Below, piece by piece: positions 35,901 through 45,272 of a DNA stretch of 64,000 nt. Positions within the stretch are counted from its first letter, which is position 1, and the number at the start of each line of letters is the position of its first letter. The position numbers and the translations under genes were made by a program. This DNA comes from Cyathus striatus (lineage: Eukaryota; Basidiomycota; Agaricomycetes; Agaricales; Nidulariaceae). The notes under the pieces were generated by a model. The model made no database searches, was not told where the DNA came from, and worked only from the letters and a program-made list of their open reading frames with translations. The stretch is from NCBI GenBank assembly GCA_025738555.1, contig JAOVFP010000006.1, forward strand, positions 3,720,001 through 3,784,000. Reading direction: 5' to 3'.

Positions 35901-36295
35901 CCATCGTTACTAGATTTACATGAAATCTGGGCCAGTTCAGCGGTTACTTCGTCAGCCAACAAATGGGCTGATAAACGAAACTCTGATAATTTTTTAGGAT
36001 CGCATTGTGCTTTGGTGTTGGTATCTGCATAATGAGTGCGAACGAGAGCTTCATTCCCCAAAAGATCTGCCTGTTTAGATCTGGACCATATGCGACTGCC
36101 ATTGGTTTGAGGTGAGCTGTCATCAAAGAGTGTAGTCACAGCAATACGTGAGGCTAGTTCCTCGATCTCATCCTCCACAGAGGCATCGGTAGCCGTGTCA
36201 ATAGCGAGACTAGCTAGCTCCTTTTTGCGATGGGAGTGCTCAACCATGGCATCCTGCCTGCGTCCGCCACATTTTCTACAGAAGCATTTCACCAT

Positions 36296-37423
36296 CGGTC
36301 AAAGACGTGGTGCTGAGGATTGGAAAGTGTTTCAAAGCATGTAGCTGCAAGGAGGAATGAAGAGTGTCTTGGGATTACCAGAACACGTAGCTGCGAAAAG
36401 GATGGATAGTTGTTTCACGATTACCGAAATACGTAGAGGCTGCGAAGAGGAATGTATAATGTCCCAGAATGACCGAAATGGAACGGATATCGTTTGGGTG
36501 TATGTGTGGGGGGGGTAGGCTTAATATACGGGTAAAGACAATAATGAACTGTTATAGTATGCACCCTAGCTACCAAAAGCGCTACAAGGCCAGCTGAGCG
36601 CACACCGACGAGTACAATAATAGCTGTATTTGCATAGCAACCCGATGTGAGCGGGTGCACTTCCAATGCAACAGGTATACTCTCTTGTAATATGTAGACA
36701 TTATAGTGTGCATCGAATGCTGACAGCAGCTTGAAATCGAGATGGAGACTTGGAGCTCTGATTCTGAAGGAGGGAATGAGTATGGTATGTTGGGTTTACC
36801 AAAGTACTTGCAAGCATTTGACATCGGGAAGCGTAGTGAGAGTGTGAGTTGGAGCGGAATTACTTTGGGATTACCAGAGTATTGAATTGCTAAGCTAAGT
36901 GGAGAGTTACATGCTTCGGGACTACCGTTGCATGGATGCAGAAGATAGCGAACGGGTGAGCTGAAAGACAGGCGTTGCCGTTACTATTGATTTGTTTACC
37001 ATAGACTTCGAGTTGTTTACCATAGACTTCGAGTTGTTTACCATAAACTTCGAGTTGTTTACAACGCCGTTTGATATAAACAAAGATAATCAATAACCTG
37101 TCGGCGCGTCAGCGCGTCGACTTTCTGGACTCAAACATACTCTGGCAATCACCCAAGCGTACCCTGGTAATCCCAGAGTAACTTAATCATTCCACTTAAA
37201 CATACTCTGGTAATCCCATAGTACTTCTTTGTATTTCCAGCCTTCAACGCAACTCCTTCAATGGCTCGTACTCTGGTATCTGTTTTCTAGCTTTCAGCAC
37301 AATTCGTATTCTGGTAATCCCATGATACTACCTTGCCACGTCCCCCCTTCAACTCAACATAACGCGACACAATAAAACTTCAGATATACCACTTTTACAC
37401 CATGTACTACCTATCTAACCTAT
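36296..37423. other. intergenic with clustered GGGATTACC dyads and a 21-bp tandem repeat
   Basis: GGATTACC-type motifs on the plus strand near 36,370, 36,415, 36,785 (as GGGTTTACC), 36,868 and 36,912 (as GGGACTACC). The inverse GGTAATCCC occurs near 37,172, 37,212 and 37,315. Between the two clusters lie three and a half copies of TTGTTTACCATAGACTTCGAG (36,992-37,062). The block separates the transposase start from the end of the next minus-strand gene. Confidence 0.65.
36992..37062 (+). repeat. 21-bp tandem repeat, about 3.4 copies
   Basis: TTGTTTACCATAGACTTCGA units start at 36,992, 37,013, 37,034 and 37,055, with one base change in the third. Confidence 0.85.
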
Positions 37424-39934
37424 CTAATGATTCACTTGTGCTATCTCTGGCAGCTCTATCTCATTCTGTGCATCAAGGTACTTCTTATCGTGGTTGGAAA
37501 GACTGTTGTACCACGTTTCATCATAAAAGTTCCTGGGGAGACCTGGTATCGCTGTACGTGTGCTCGCGGTGGCTCCAACATGACGCTTACGAGCCCTGGG
37601 GGGGTTACTGGGACGTTTCTCTGCGTATGCAGTGGTAAAATTGTGGTCCTTGTCGATTATACTGAGATAGTTTACGAGGGCATTGGACCTCCAAGCGCGC
37701 TTCTTGATCCAGAACTTCCGACCTTCTGATTGATCGTCATCTGTCTCATCGGAGCTCATGCCTCCTGCACTGAGGTCTGCCACCAAGTTGTACAAAAAGT
37801 CCCAGAGAGGATCTACAGTTTTATCCTGACGTGTTCGGTTTCCATCTGCAATTTCCATCCTGAGATTGAACAACTTCTAAGGGTAAGTAGAATGTTACAT
37901 CTGATACAACTCTTTGACTTACATGGTTTCTCCTGGTACAGGGTCTCTGCATTTCCTTGCGCCGTACTCGTTGACGGGAAACACGTTGGACACGCCTCGC
38001 CTCTGATTCTCCTGGACGAGGCTTTGTGCTATCCATAAACTTCTTCAGGCGTATCAAACGCTGGAAGAAAAGCTCGTAGATCTGATCTTCATCATCATCC
38101 GTTGCACAGAGCTGGGGATACCTATGTTTGAATTCGACTTTAAATTGCGACGCTAATTCGTGGTTCCATTCGCAGTCAACTTTTTCGAAGAACGGATGGA
38201 AGGGCGTCCCAGTTGGCCCTTTGCCTAAACCTTTCGAGTATTGCATTACGCTATCCATGTTGGCTTGTTGAATATTTACACAATCCGCGTCCTTCTCAAT
38301 ATCCAGTAGCAGATTCATCAATGGCCATACATATGACTGGGCTCATGCAATTAGTATATTTTACGATGGCAGTACAGGACCCTTACCAAAATTTCTGTCT
38401 GTTCAGGATCAATGGTCCTCTTTGGGGGGGTTTTAAACTTCGGTGATGGCTTCAATGGTGCCCGTTGTGGGCGGCGCATGCCACATGAGATATGCGCTTT
38501 GATCTCCCTCATCTCATTAAGCAGTGCTTGCAAGGTCGGACCAGTATCCTCGGATCCGCCAGAAGGCTGAGCTTCTGGGGACCCGGAAGTATTGTTGGTG
38601 TGTATGCGAGAAGGCCCAGCCACTGAAGTCCCTCGTGTCTGCCATTGTGGACCTGCACCTCCCCTAGGCCTCGGCATCCGTATTGGCGGTGGAACATTAG
38701 GAGTGTCCTCGTCATCACTCAAATTAGCAGTGTCCTCGTCATCGCTCAATTCTTGTATTGCTTTTGTTTTCCCTTTCCCATCAGCAGCGTGAGGAGCATG
38801 TAGAGGTGGTTCAACCTCGTTATTGGCCATCTCTGCATCACGAACGGCCACTTCTGGTTGCTCCCCAACGTCTCGTTGGGTCGTAGGTGGCTGCTCTGCT
38901 TCAATACGCCTAGATTCTGCTGCTTCTCGCTGCCTCTCTGCCATCTCACTTTCGAACATTTCTTGGAGTTGTTGAAGGCTCCGTTCCAAGGTCCCAATGC
39001 GCGTGTCTCGCTCGGTGATGGTTTTCTCCAGCTAGTACACTTTAGTGGCAGCTCAATAATGAATTATCATATAACTTACTTCGAGTTTAAGTTCCTGCAC
39101 AGTAGAATCGCGCTCATTTAACACTCTATTCTTTTCGGCATCGGAAGCTGCAAGCTGAAGACTTTCTGTTAGTCTTACTCTATATTGTTTACATCTAATA
39201 ACGCACCTTAATTGTCAACGTATTAAAAGCTGCATCTTTCAGCGATTGTGCATTTTCATGCTCACGCTGGATATCTTGCAGCTGTTAAGCACATCAGATT
39301 TATTTACTACGTATAATTGAGAATTACGAACTTTCTGTTCCAACTCCGCAATCTTCGTAGCGGTCACCAAGGGTGCCTGCTCTATAAGTTGTACTTTCCT
39401 TGCCCCCTCTACATCTCGCCGACGCCGGATCGATACTGTTGATGATGCAGGAAGCGGGCCTATCAAAGCCAGAGAAGATGGGCCTGAAGCGGTGCTCTCT
39501 TGTGTGCGTGCACGCTTTAAAATACCCTGCGATATTATAGGCTGGGGAACTGGTGGGGCTAATGCGACAAGACTAGAGGTTGATACCTCGGTACCTGTCA
39601 AGGAAATGGGTCCAGCTAAGGGATCAGGCTGGTTTATGAACGTGGGTGGTACAGTAGTGCCAGCTGTAACTTGGCTGGGATCGTGTACCATAGACTGATT
39701 TGAAGCGGTAGGGGGTACTTGTGGGGGTACTCTGGGTACTTGTGCAGCAATGGCGGGGAATGCTCCTGACGCTTGTGTGCCTGCACCTAATGGATTGAGA
39801 CCCAGAGGCACTGGTATGGCAGTGGTGGGGAATGCTCCTGGCACTTGTACGCCCAAGGGATCAAGACCCATAGGATTGTCCATATCAACATGAAGTGCAT
39901 CTACAACTGCGTTCTCTTCTTCCATCTGCACCAC
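37424..39934 (-). CDS. agaricomycete-specific coiled-coil protein, cargo gene
   Basis: Function unknown. Starts MVQMEEENAVVDALHVDMDN. An N-terminal Pro/Ala/Gly-rich region is followed by a heptad coiled coil spread over short exons: KIAELEQKV, LQDIQREHENAQSLKDAAF, LAASDAEKNRVLNERDSTV, then RIGTLERSLQQLQEMFESEM. Next come acidic low-complexity stretches (LSDDEDTANLSDDEDT), KPSPKFKTPPKRTIDPEQTE, and a C-terminal part with FFQRLIRLKKFMDSTKPRPG, RRKEMQRPCTRR, KRAWRSNALVNYLSIIDK and GLPRNFYDETWYNSL. The C-terminal blocks resemble a family that I recall as frequent in Rhizoctonia and relatives. One intron at 37,922-37,877 (46 nt) joins TRRNH to KLFNLRMEIAD in frame; at least four more introns are needed upstream. 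It lies next to the Plavaka transposase on the same strand. Confidence 0.7.
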
Positions 39935-40057
39935 ACTTCAGTTGGATATATTAGAAGATAAAATATGACACATACAATATGGTCGTTATTGTCGGTCATA
40001 GCAGCAATGTACGAAGTAGAGAACAGAGATGTGTAATGCTATAGGTTTAAACTTAGG

Positions 40058-40456
40058 ATGTTGGGAGGCTTGAGGCCGACATTCACCCAACATTTATACT
40101 GGTCATACTATTGTCTATGTAACCAATGCTTCAATAAACAATTACACTCCTGTCGTTCATGCAAGGATACTATACCTATGGGTGAAATGGAGCACTCTTT
40201 GTGTATGGATCACGCTATGTCTAATGGGTGTATCGGGTGTCATGGGAGCGCATCACTGTCAGTGTTGATATACGACAAAATCGGAAGAATTTTTCGAATG
40301 CTAGCTAAAGCTTTAGGTTGTTGGTCAGTCAAGAAAGTAAGGAAAATCAAGAAACCTGGGACTCTTGAATTTGATATGCCTACGCTGGATAACTTACTGG
40401 TGTGCCAGCGGATAGCCACTCGCATGCACCTTGCAATGTCTGCCTGCGTAATGTGA
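40058..40456 (+). CDS. possible Cys-rich zinc-binding small protein
   Basis: A 132-codon open frame. Residues 20-60 hold paired cysteines (CLCNQC, CRSC, C, then CIGC) with His residues between them, a spacing compatible with a treble-clef or RING/LIM-like zinc site. No signal peptide is seen. It is followed by a basic stretch, KKVRKIKKPG. No family recognised. The start is uncertain and it may be a chance frame, but the cysteine pattern and its place among cargo genes argue mildly for a real gene. Confidence 0.35.
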   Translation: MLGGLRPTFTQHLYWSYYCLCNQCFNKQLHSCRSCKDTIPMGEMEHSLCMDHAMSNGCIGCHGSASLSVLIYDKIGRIFRMLAKALGCWSVKKVRKIKKPGTLEFDMPTLDNLLVCQRIATRMHLAMSACVM

Positions 40457-40610
40457 ATGTACTCCAAACAATTCCTTGGCATTCATTTCCAGTAACTAGT
40501 GGCGCACGCCAATCTCCTTTAGTGCCATGTTATTCGATTATTGTATGCCTAGCTTTTATTGTGTATCTACATACATAAATGAAATGCTTCAAGTTTCCGA
40601 TCCTACAGCA

Positions 40611-41213
40611 ATGCCCAATACCGCTACAAATTTCTTCTCGTCTTCATCTAAGAAAGTAGGTCAGCGATCCCGCATTTGCAGCACCTGCTGATAACTATAA
40701 ATAGGACAAATACCTCTCTCTTCGAGGCCGCATTTATTACTCCGGAGAGCGTCGGCACCCTGAATATGTCAACGTCCCTACTATTGAAGCCAAGGATTAT
40801 TGTAACGCAAGGTTTCCAGTAGTGGAGCGATTGATGGGAGGGAGGTCTGTACAGCGACATATCCATGACTGTGCTGCAACTGTTCTAGATGGCCGGAGAG
40901 AGCACCGCTTCCTTATCTTCTGTAAAAATCACAAGTACCTTCCAATCAATGACATAGTGACAGGCCGGCATACCATTCCGTGGAAAGGTGATATTGTCGT
41001 TATGCGTTTGGGGAAGAAGAACCCTTCGGCAGTGGTTAATATGCGGAGTAATGATGCCAATTTAGCTGACTTCCTTGTTTGCAAGTAAGTCTGTTAGCGC
41101 CTTCTTTTCATACTATTTTAGCTAACCTCATTAATCTCTGCAGATTTGTGATGAGAACACGCCAGCGTAGATCATTCAGATTTCCACAAAATATGTTATT
41201 TCGACGTCGCTAG
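40611..41213 (+). CDS. small agaricomycete-type protein (164 aa), cargo gene
   Basis: Exons 40611-40655, 40705-41084 and 41144-41213 (45, 380 and 70 nt) total 495 nt, an exact multiple of three. Introns are GT-AG (49 and 59 nt). The protein begins MPNTATNFFSSSSKKDKYLS, continues with GRIYYSGERRHPEYVNVP and GRREHRFLIFCKNHKYLPIN, and ends in a basic tail, MRTRQRRSFRFPQNMLFRRR. No domain is recognised. The Tyr/Arg-rich centre and WKGDIVVMRLGKKN suggest a compact beta fold, and the tail could bind nucleic acid (inference). It is divergent from the coiled-coil gene to its left. Confidence 0.65.
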
Positions 41214-41472
41214 GCCTTGTAATAGTGTACAATTGTTGATTTAGTAGATGACTTCTGGATAATATACGTGTTTAAAATTGTTGGTGTTATGAAGTTGTGA
41301 AATCATGAGTATGAGGGGCATATAAACCGTATCTTATGTGAGTAAAACATAAAATGCAAAAATTAGCAATGACTGGCAATCCATTCAGTATGTGAGCCGA
41401 CAGGTTTAATAAAATTAATTGTGTTTAGGTAGCTCCAGTACATCGTGTCAAATGTACTACTAAAAGTTCGGT

Positions 41473-43240
41473 TCAACTGCTAAATTTAAATCCCCATTTA
41501 GATTTCTCCACTGCATTGTCCTCGATCTCAACGTAGTTGTCATCGTTATGTTCATGGTTAATAGGGCCAAACTGTGTATTACTAGTAGGGTTCTTGTGGT
41601 CATTCAGAGATGCGTGCACCCTACCAACAACATTGCGTAGAGCCTATCAGATGAAGTGAGACGAATTAAATATTGGAAGCATAGTCGAAGCTTACCTCGT
41701 GCACATAACCCTTCCAAACATCAGCGGTGAGCCAGAAGAGAAAAAGGATAGCCAAGAAGTTCAACGTGTTCATGAAGCTCGGTATACCAATAGTACTCAT
41801 TTTATTTGATTGGTCCTTCTCAGCACATGGTAAGCAGGCTGTAATGATCATTTGCTTCAAAACTCACCCGTTTTTTCCACACATAAATAGTGGGCTTTTT
41901 ATCCGAGGAACTACTTGCGATAAGCTTGCGATCTGAGGAAGAAATCGCCTGAAAATGACAGAGCTCAGCATTTAGCATTTATCCGTATAATATGCTACTT
42001 ACATCAATGGCCTGAATGCGCGATCTCCAGCCTCCTGGATGTAATGTCTGTATCTTTGACGAAGATAAAGTGGAGTACAAGTGTAGCCTCCCATTGTCAC
42101 TGCCACACAATGCCAAAGCTCCATCTTCTGCCAAAGCAGCTCCTTTAACGTATAGATGCTTATGCTTCGTGGGTACTTCGAAATTTCGTGCAGGCGATGC
42201 CTTAGAAATCTGGTATAGGTCAAAGCTACCATTCATGTTATCTATTAACAATGTCTTTGTGCTTTCACAAATGGCGGCACTTCCACTAACCGATATCGGA
42301 TCAGTACTTTCATGGATGGTGTGCGAATAGTACTCACATTGGAGACTTCAGTACTTTGTGCCAGTCCTCCGTTCCGGAATCAGAGAGGCGGCAGCGACTT
42401 AAACTAGAGTGAGAACCAATATAACACACAAATAGCTGATACTCACATCTCTCCAGTTTCTAGGAAAAAGACCAGGATCGTTTTGTAGCTGTCATAGAAA
42501 TGGACCGCTCGAGGTATAATGGGCCCGGTTGAATCACTACTAAAATCCTTGATCCACAATGTTGTTAAAGAGCCTGAAATACATTAATTAAACGATTAAA
42601 ATATGTAAAAGTCACTTACCATCCCTATGGACAGAACAGAGCTTCACCTTCCCCGTGTGGCTTGAAGCGGCTAACCGCTGGTGGACTGGATCTATTGAGA
42701 TGCTTTCCACCGGCTCATTTACGGTGAAAAGTCGAGTGTTAGACAACTCATGGAATGCTGCCTGATAGATAAAAAATAAGTTATAAAGAATATCGCTTAA
42801 AAATTGTGTCGTACCGTTGCATTTGATCGTCTGTATATGAGGGCCAAACCCCGTCCTGTACTGAAAGCGAGAGTTGTATCGCTGCCATCGCTACTGACCA
42901 GGAACCATTTAATGCTTGTAATTTGGCCCCACCGACCACAATGATCTTCTAGAGCCTGTTGGCATAATTTTTTACCCACGTCCCAGATGCGGAGAGTTTC
43001 GTCGTCACCTAAATGGTAACTTAGTATGAAGAATAGGAGAAAACGAAGACCTAAGACGCACCGCCGCTCGCAAGGAGTGTGGCACTGTGACTAAATGCTA
43101 CACAATTGACTGGTCCTTTTGAGCCTCGCAGGCGAGCTTCGATTACATAGCTCTGTTAAAAGTCTCGCGTCAGTACAGTCTTCAATAAATGACCTAAAAC
43201 GTACCTCTGTGTTTCTCTTGAGGAAGCTTGGAATGTACAT
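41473..43240 (-). CDS. WD40-repeat protein with C-terminal transmembrane segment, cargo gene
   Basis: Starts MYIPSFLKRNTE at 43,240, then SYVIEARLRGSKGPVNCVAF (first WD blade), LASGG joined to DDETLRIWDVG, and further degenerate blades (ITSIKWFLVSSDGSDTTLAF, SISIDPVHQRLAASSHTGKV, YVKGAALAEDGALALCGSDN, then SDKKPTIYVWKKR). After the propeller, a probable single transmembrane segment (LNFLAILFLFWLTADVW, about 41,730-41,780) leads to an acidic tail ending FKFSS with stop at 41,473-41,475. About eight small GT-AG introns are needed. Blade count and exact exon borders are approximate. Likely a membrane-tethered beta-propeller; partner unknown. The WD sequences are diverse, unlike the homogenised NLR arrays. 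Confidence 0.7.
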
Positions 43241-43572
43241 AGGGTATAGCTCGAGTGGTGGCTACGTGGATGTTGAATGTGTTGATGTTGGATGTTTCAT
43301 GAAAGTCAGCCAGCATCATATAAGCAAGGTTACTTATTGTGTTCAGATCTACCTTGATAATAACAATATTACAATTATCTATTGGCAAGCGAACTATTGT
43401 GTTAACAGCATGACAGATAGGCGCCTTAATAGAGAGTTAGCATGGCGACCGACGAAAATAGCACAAAGTGAAGCTGTTACAATGACAGTATATTGTCTGT
43501 TTCCTCGTATTTTGTGCAGGCTATCGAATATAAGGAGTGTGCTACGAATGAACAGAAGTAACATTCCTTGTT

Positions 43573-44414
43573 ATGTCCCTCCCCTCGATTAAGATCCATC
43601 TTCCACTTACAACCGAGCACATTCACTTCGAGCACATTCGGCAGAGTTCACGACCAATGGTCACAAACTGTATCGATTTCGGACATGGCTTTACCCAAAG
43701 ACCAAAACCCACTGTTAGGTTTGATATCCCTCCTGCTCCAGTTGTAGCGAATGGCGAAACCAAGAACCAAGCCATAGATTTCGACGACGATGCTTCGATG
43801 TCTTCTCTAACCGACATCGACTCCGAGTCCGATACCGACGACTCTCTGATTCCAAGCCCAGGAGAGCGAACAATCAAGAAGCCACCAGGGCAAGTCAACA
43901 GGCCTAACTCGGGGGGCTTCAACCTGAAGGATGCATTAAATTGGAAATGAGAAGAGTACGAGAAATTTCAGGTAAGTAATGGTCTACATTTATGCGAAGT
44001 TATACTCACATACCTTTAGGCTTATGTTTACAAATTGGCAAATGCGAAGCTTGACACTACACAGTGCTTAACACAACAAGAGTCCCAAAAACTAGAAACG
44101 GTTTATCGAGCGGTAAGCATTTAAGTCATGTAAAGTACTGCTAATTCTGACATGGCATAGGTTGAGCGTAAGTTCAACAAGCTTCGTATCTACGAGGATC
44201 ACTGGCCGATCCGTGAGTTGTTAAAATCGCATCTGAAGACTAAATCGGCGGCAGCCCGCAATGAAAGTAATAATGTGAGATCTATTATGAAAAATTTGGT
44301 AAGTAGTATTCATATCCGTTTACAACATACTTACAGAGTCGATAGGTGAAATCAAACACTAAGAGATTAGCGGAGAAAAGTCCTGCTAGTCCCGCTTCGT
44401 CCAGTAATGTGTAG
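43573..44414 (+). pseudogene. agaricomycete hypothetical protein with in-frame stop, cargo gene
   Basis: Exon 1 contains TVRFDIPPAPVVANGE and an acidic run, SLTDIDSESDTDDSLIPSPG, then NLKDALNWK, TGA (43,947-43,949) and EEYEKFQ before a GTAAGT donor. Later exons give YKLANAKLDTTQCLTQQESQ, VERKFNKLRIYEDHWPIREL and a basic end, KSNTKRLAEKSPASP, stopping at 44,412-44,414. Continuity of the reading frame around the TGA suggests a CGA-to-TGA nonsense change. The start could be 43,573 or the Met at 43,657. The family is recalled as common and uncharacterised in Rhizoctonia-like genomes. Confidence 0.6.
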
Positions 44415-44469
44415 AGTGCATACTTGTAGTTTGTCGTAGCGTATACCATTAATGAGTGATTTTTCTGTA

Positions 44470-44910
44470 AGCATGGGATCTAAGTAATGCCTTGGGAGTA
44501 GACAGGTATTGTGATTACCGAGATATTACTGGGAGAAAGGAATATATGCCTTGGGATTACCAGGGCATGTTTTATGGAAGTCGTATTGTAATGTCTTGGG
44601 ATTACCAAGGCATTACTAGTGGAAAGGGGGTCATGTCTTGGGTTTACCAAGGCATGTTATGTTGAGGTGGGGGAATGAGGAACGGGATTGGTTGCGATCG
44701 CAGAACAATAAGAGTGATGCTGTGACGTTAAGACAATACACGCTCAAACATGGAACAACAAAATTTTATCTCATCAGACGCGTCGCTCGGTCTCCTCATA
44801 CTACCACCATTAAACTACGCATTTGCCCTGGTATACCCACAGCAATAGCAATCCCTTCCCCTCATTAATCATTCTACACAATTGCCTTGGTATACCCACA
44901 GCAATAACAC
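44470..44910. other. second cluster of GGGATTACC dyads
   Basis: GCCTTGGGATTACCAGGGCA near 44,550, TCTTGGGATTACCAAGGCAT near 44,592 and TCTTGGGTTTACCAAGGCAT near 44,635 point rightward; CCTTGGTATACCC-type copies near 44,827 and 44,883 are of the inverse kind. The arrangement mirrors that at 36.3-37.3 kb. Confidence 0.65.
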
Positions 44911-44946
44911 TCCCTTCCCCTCTACACAACACAACACTCTAGCACA

Positions 44947-45170
44947 TGCCCACCGCGCTCTCTCTAGCTTCTGTGCCCACTCTCCATCGCACGCTCACCG
45001 TGTTCTCTCTGGCTTCCGTGCCCACTCTCTATCGCACGCCCACCACGCTCTCTCTGACTTCCGTGCCCACTCTCTATCGCATGCCCACCACGCTCTCTCT
45101 GACTTCCGTGCCCACTCTCTATCGCACACCCACCGCGCTCTCTCTGACTTCAGTGTCCGCACTCCCAGTC
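44947..45170 (+). repeat. 45-bp minisatellite upstream of the 45.3-kb gene
   Basis: About five copies of a 45-bp unit containing CTCTCTCTGACTTCCGTGCC then CACTCTCTATCGCAC. The unit length is a multiple of three, so all frames remain open. It ends just before a GTAAGT (45,209) to CCCCAG (45,269) intron-like stretch that precedes the ATG of the next gene, so it may lie in a transcribed leader. Confidence 0.8.
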
Positions 45171-45272
45171 ACACTATCTACTCCCACTGCCCGCGTTCAT
45201 TAGCTTCCGTAAGTCTTCCTCGCCGTTGTTACACTAGATTTAGATCGCTAATCAAAGTTCCATCCCCAGGAC

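Larger units (their letters stand above)
30366..36295 (-). pseudogene. Plavaka (CMC superfamily) transposase, split by a foldback insertion
   Basis: Reads leftward from MVKCFCRKCGGRR at 36,295. Three GT-AG introns restore one frame: 35,682-35,619, 34,011-33,960 and 33,409-33,351. Recognisable Plavaka blocks are VDFFNPLTNKQAGKK with SIGLISLVCLNLPP, IFLAGVIPGPNEPPL, a C/H-rich ALVCVVCDLPAARKTGGFA followed by NKFCAICHC, HFIVIDAMHNLFLGLIQEHF, and SWWTFPFERVIGMLQRI. After LLPARS (near 32,940) the frame runs into the foldback element. The C-terminal part resumes beyond it at about 30,640, with VVIGIQRYKPAICRDPF and AKLHSNEFSALE, and stops at 30,366. Likely catalytic Asp/Glu residues lie in VDFFNP, CDLPAA and FERVIG (inference). 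The insertion and an early stop make the gene non-functional as it stands. Confidence 0.85.
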
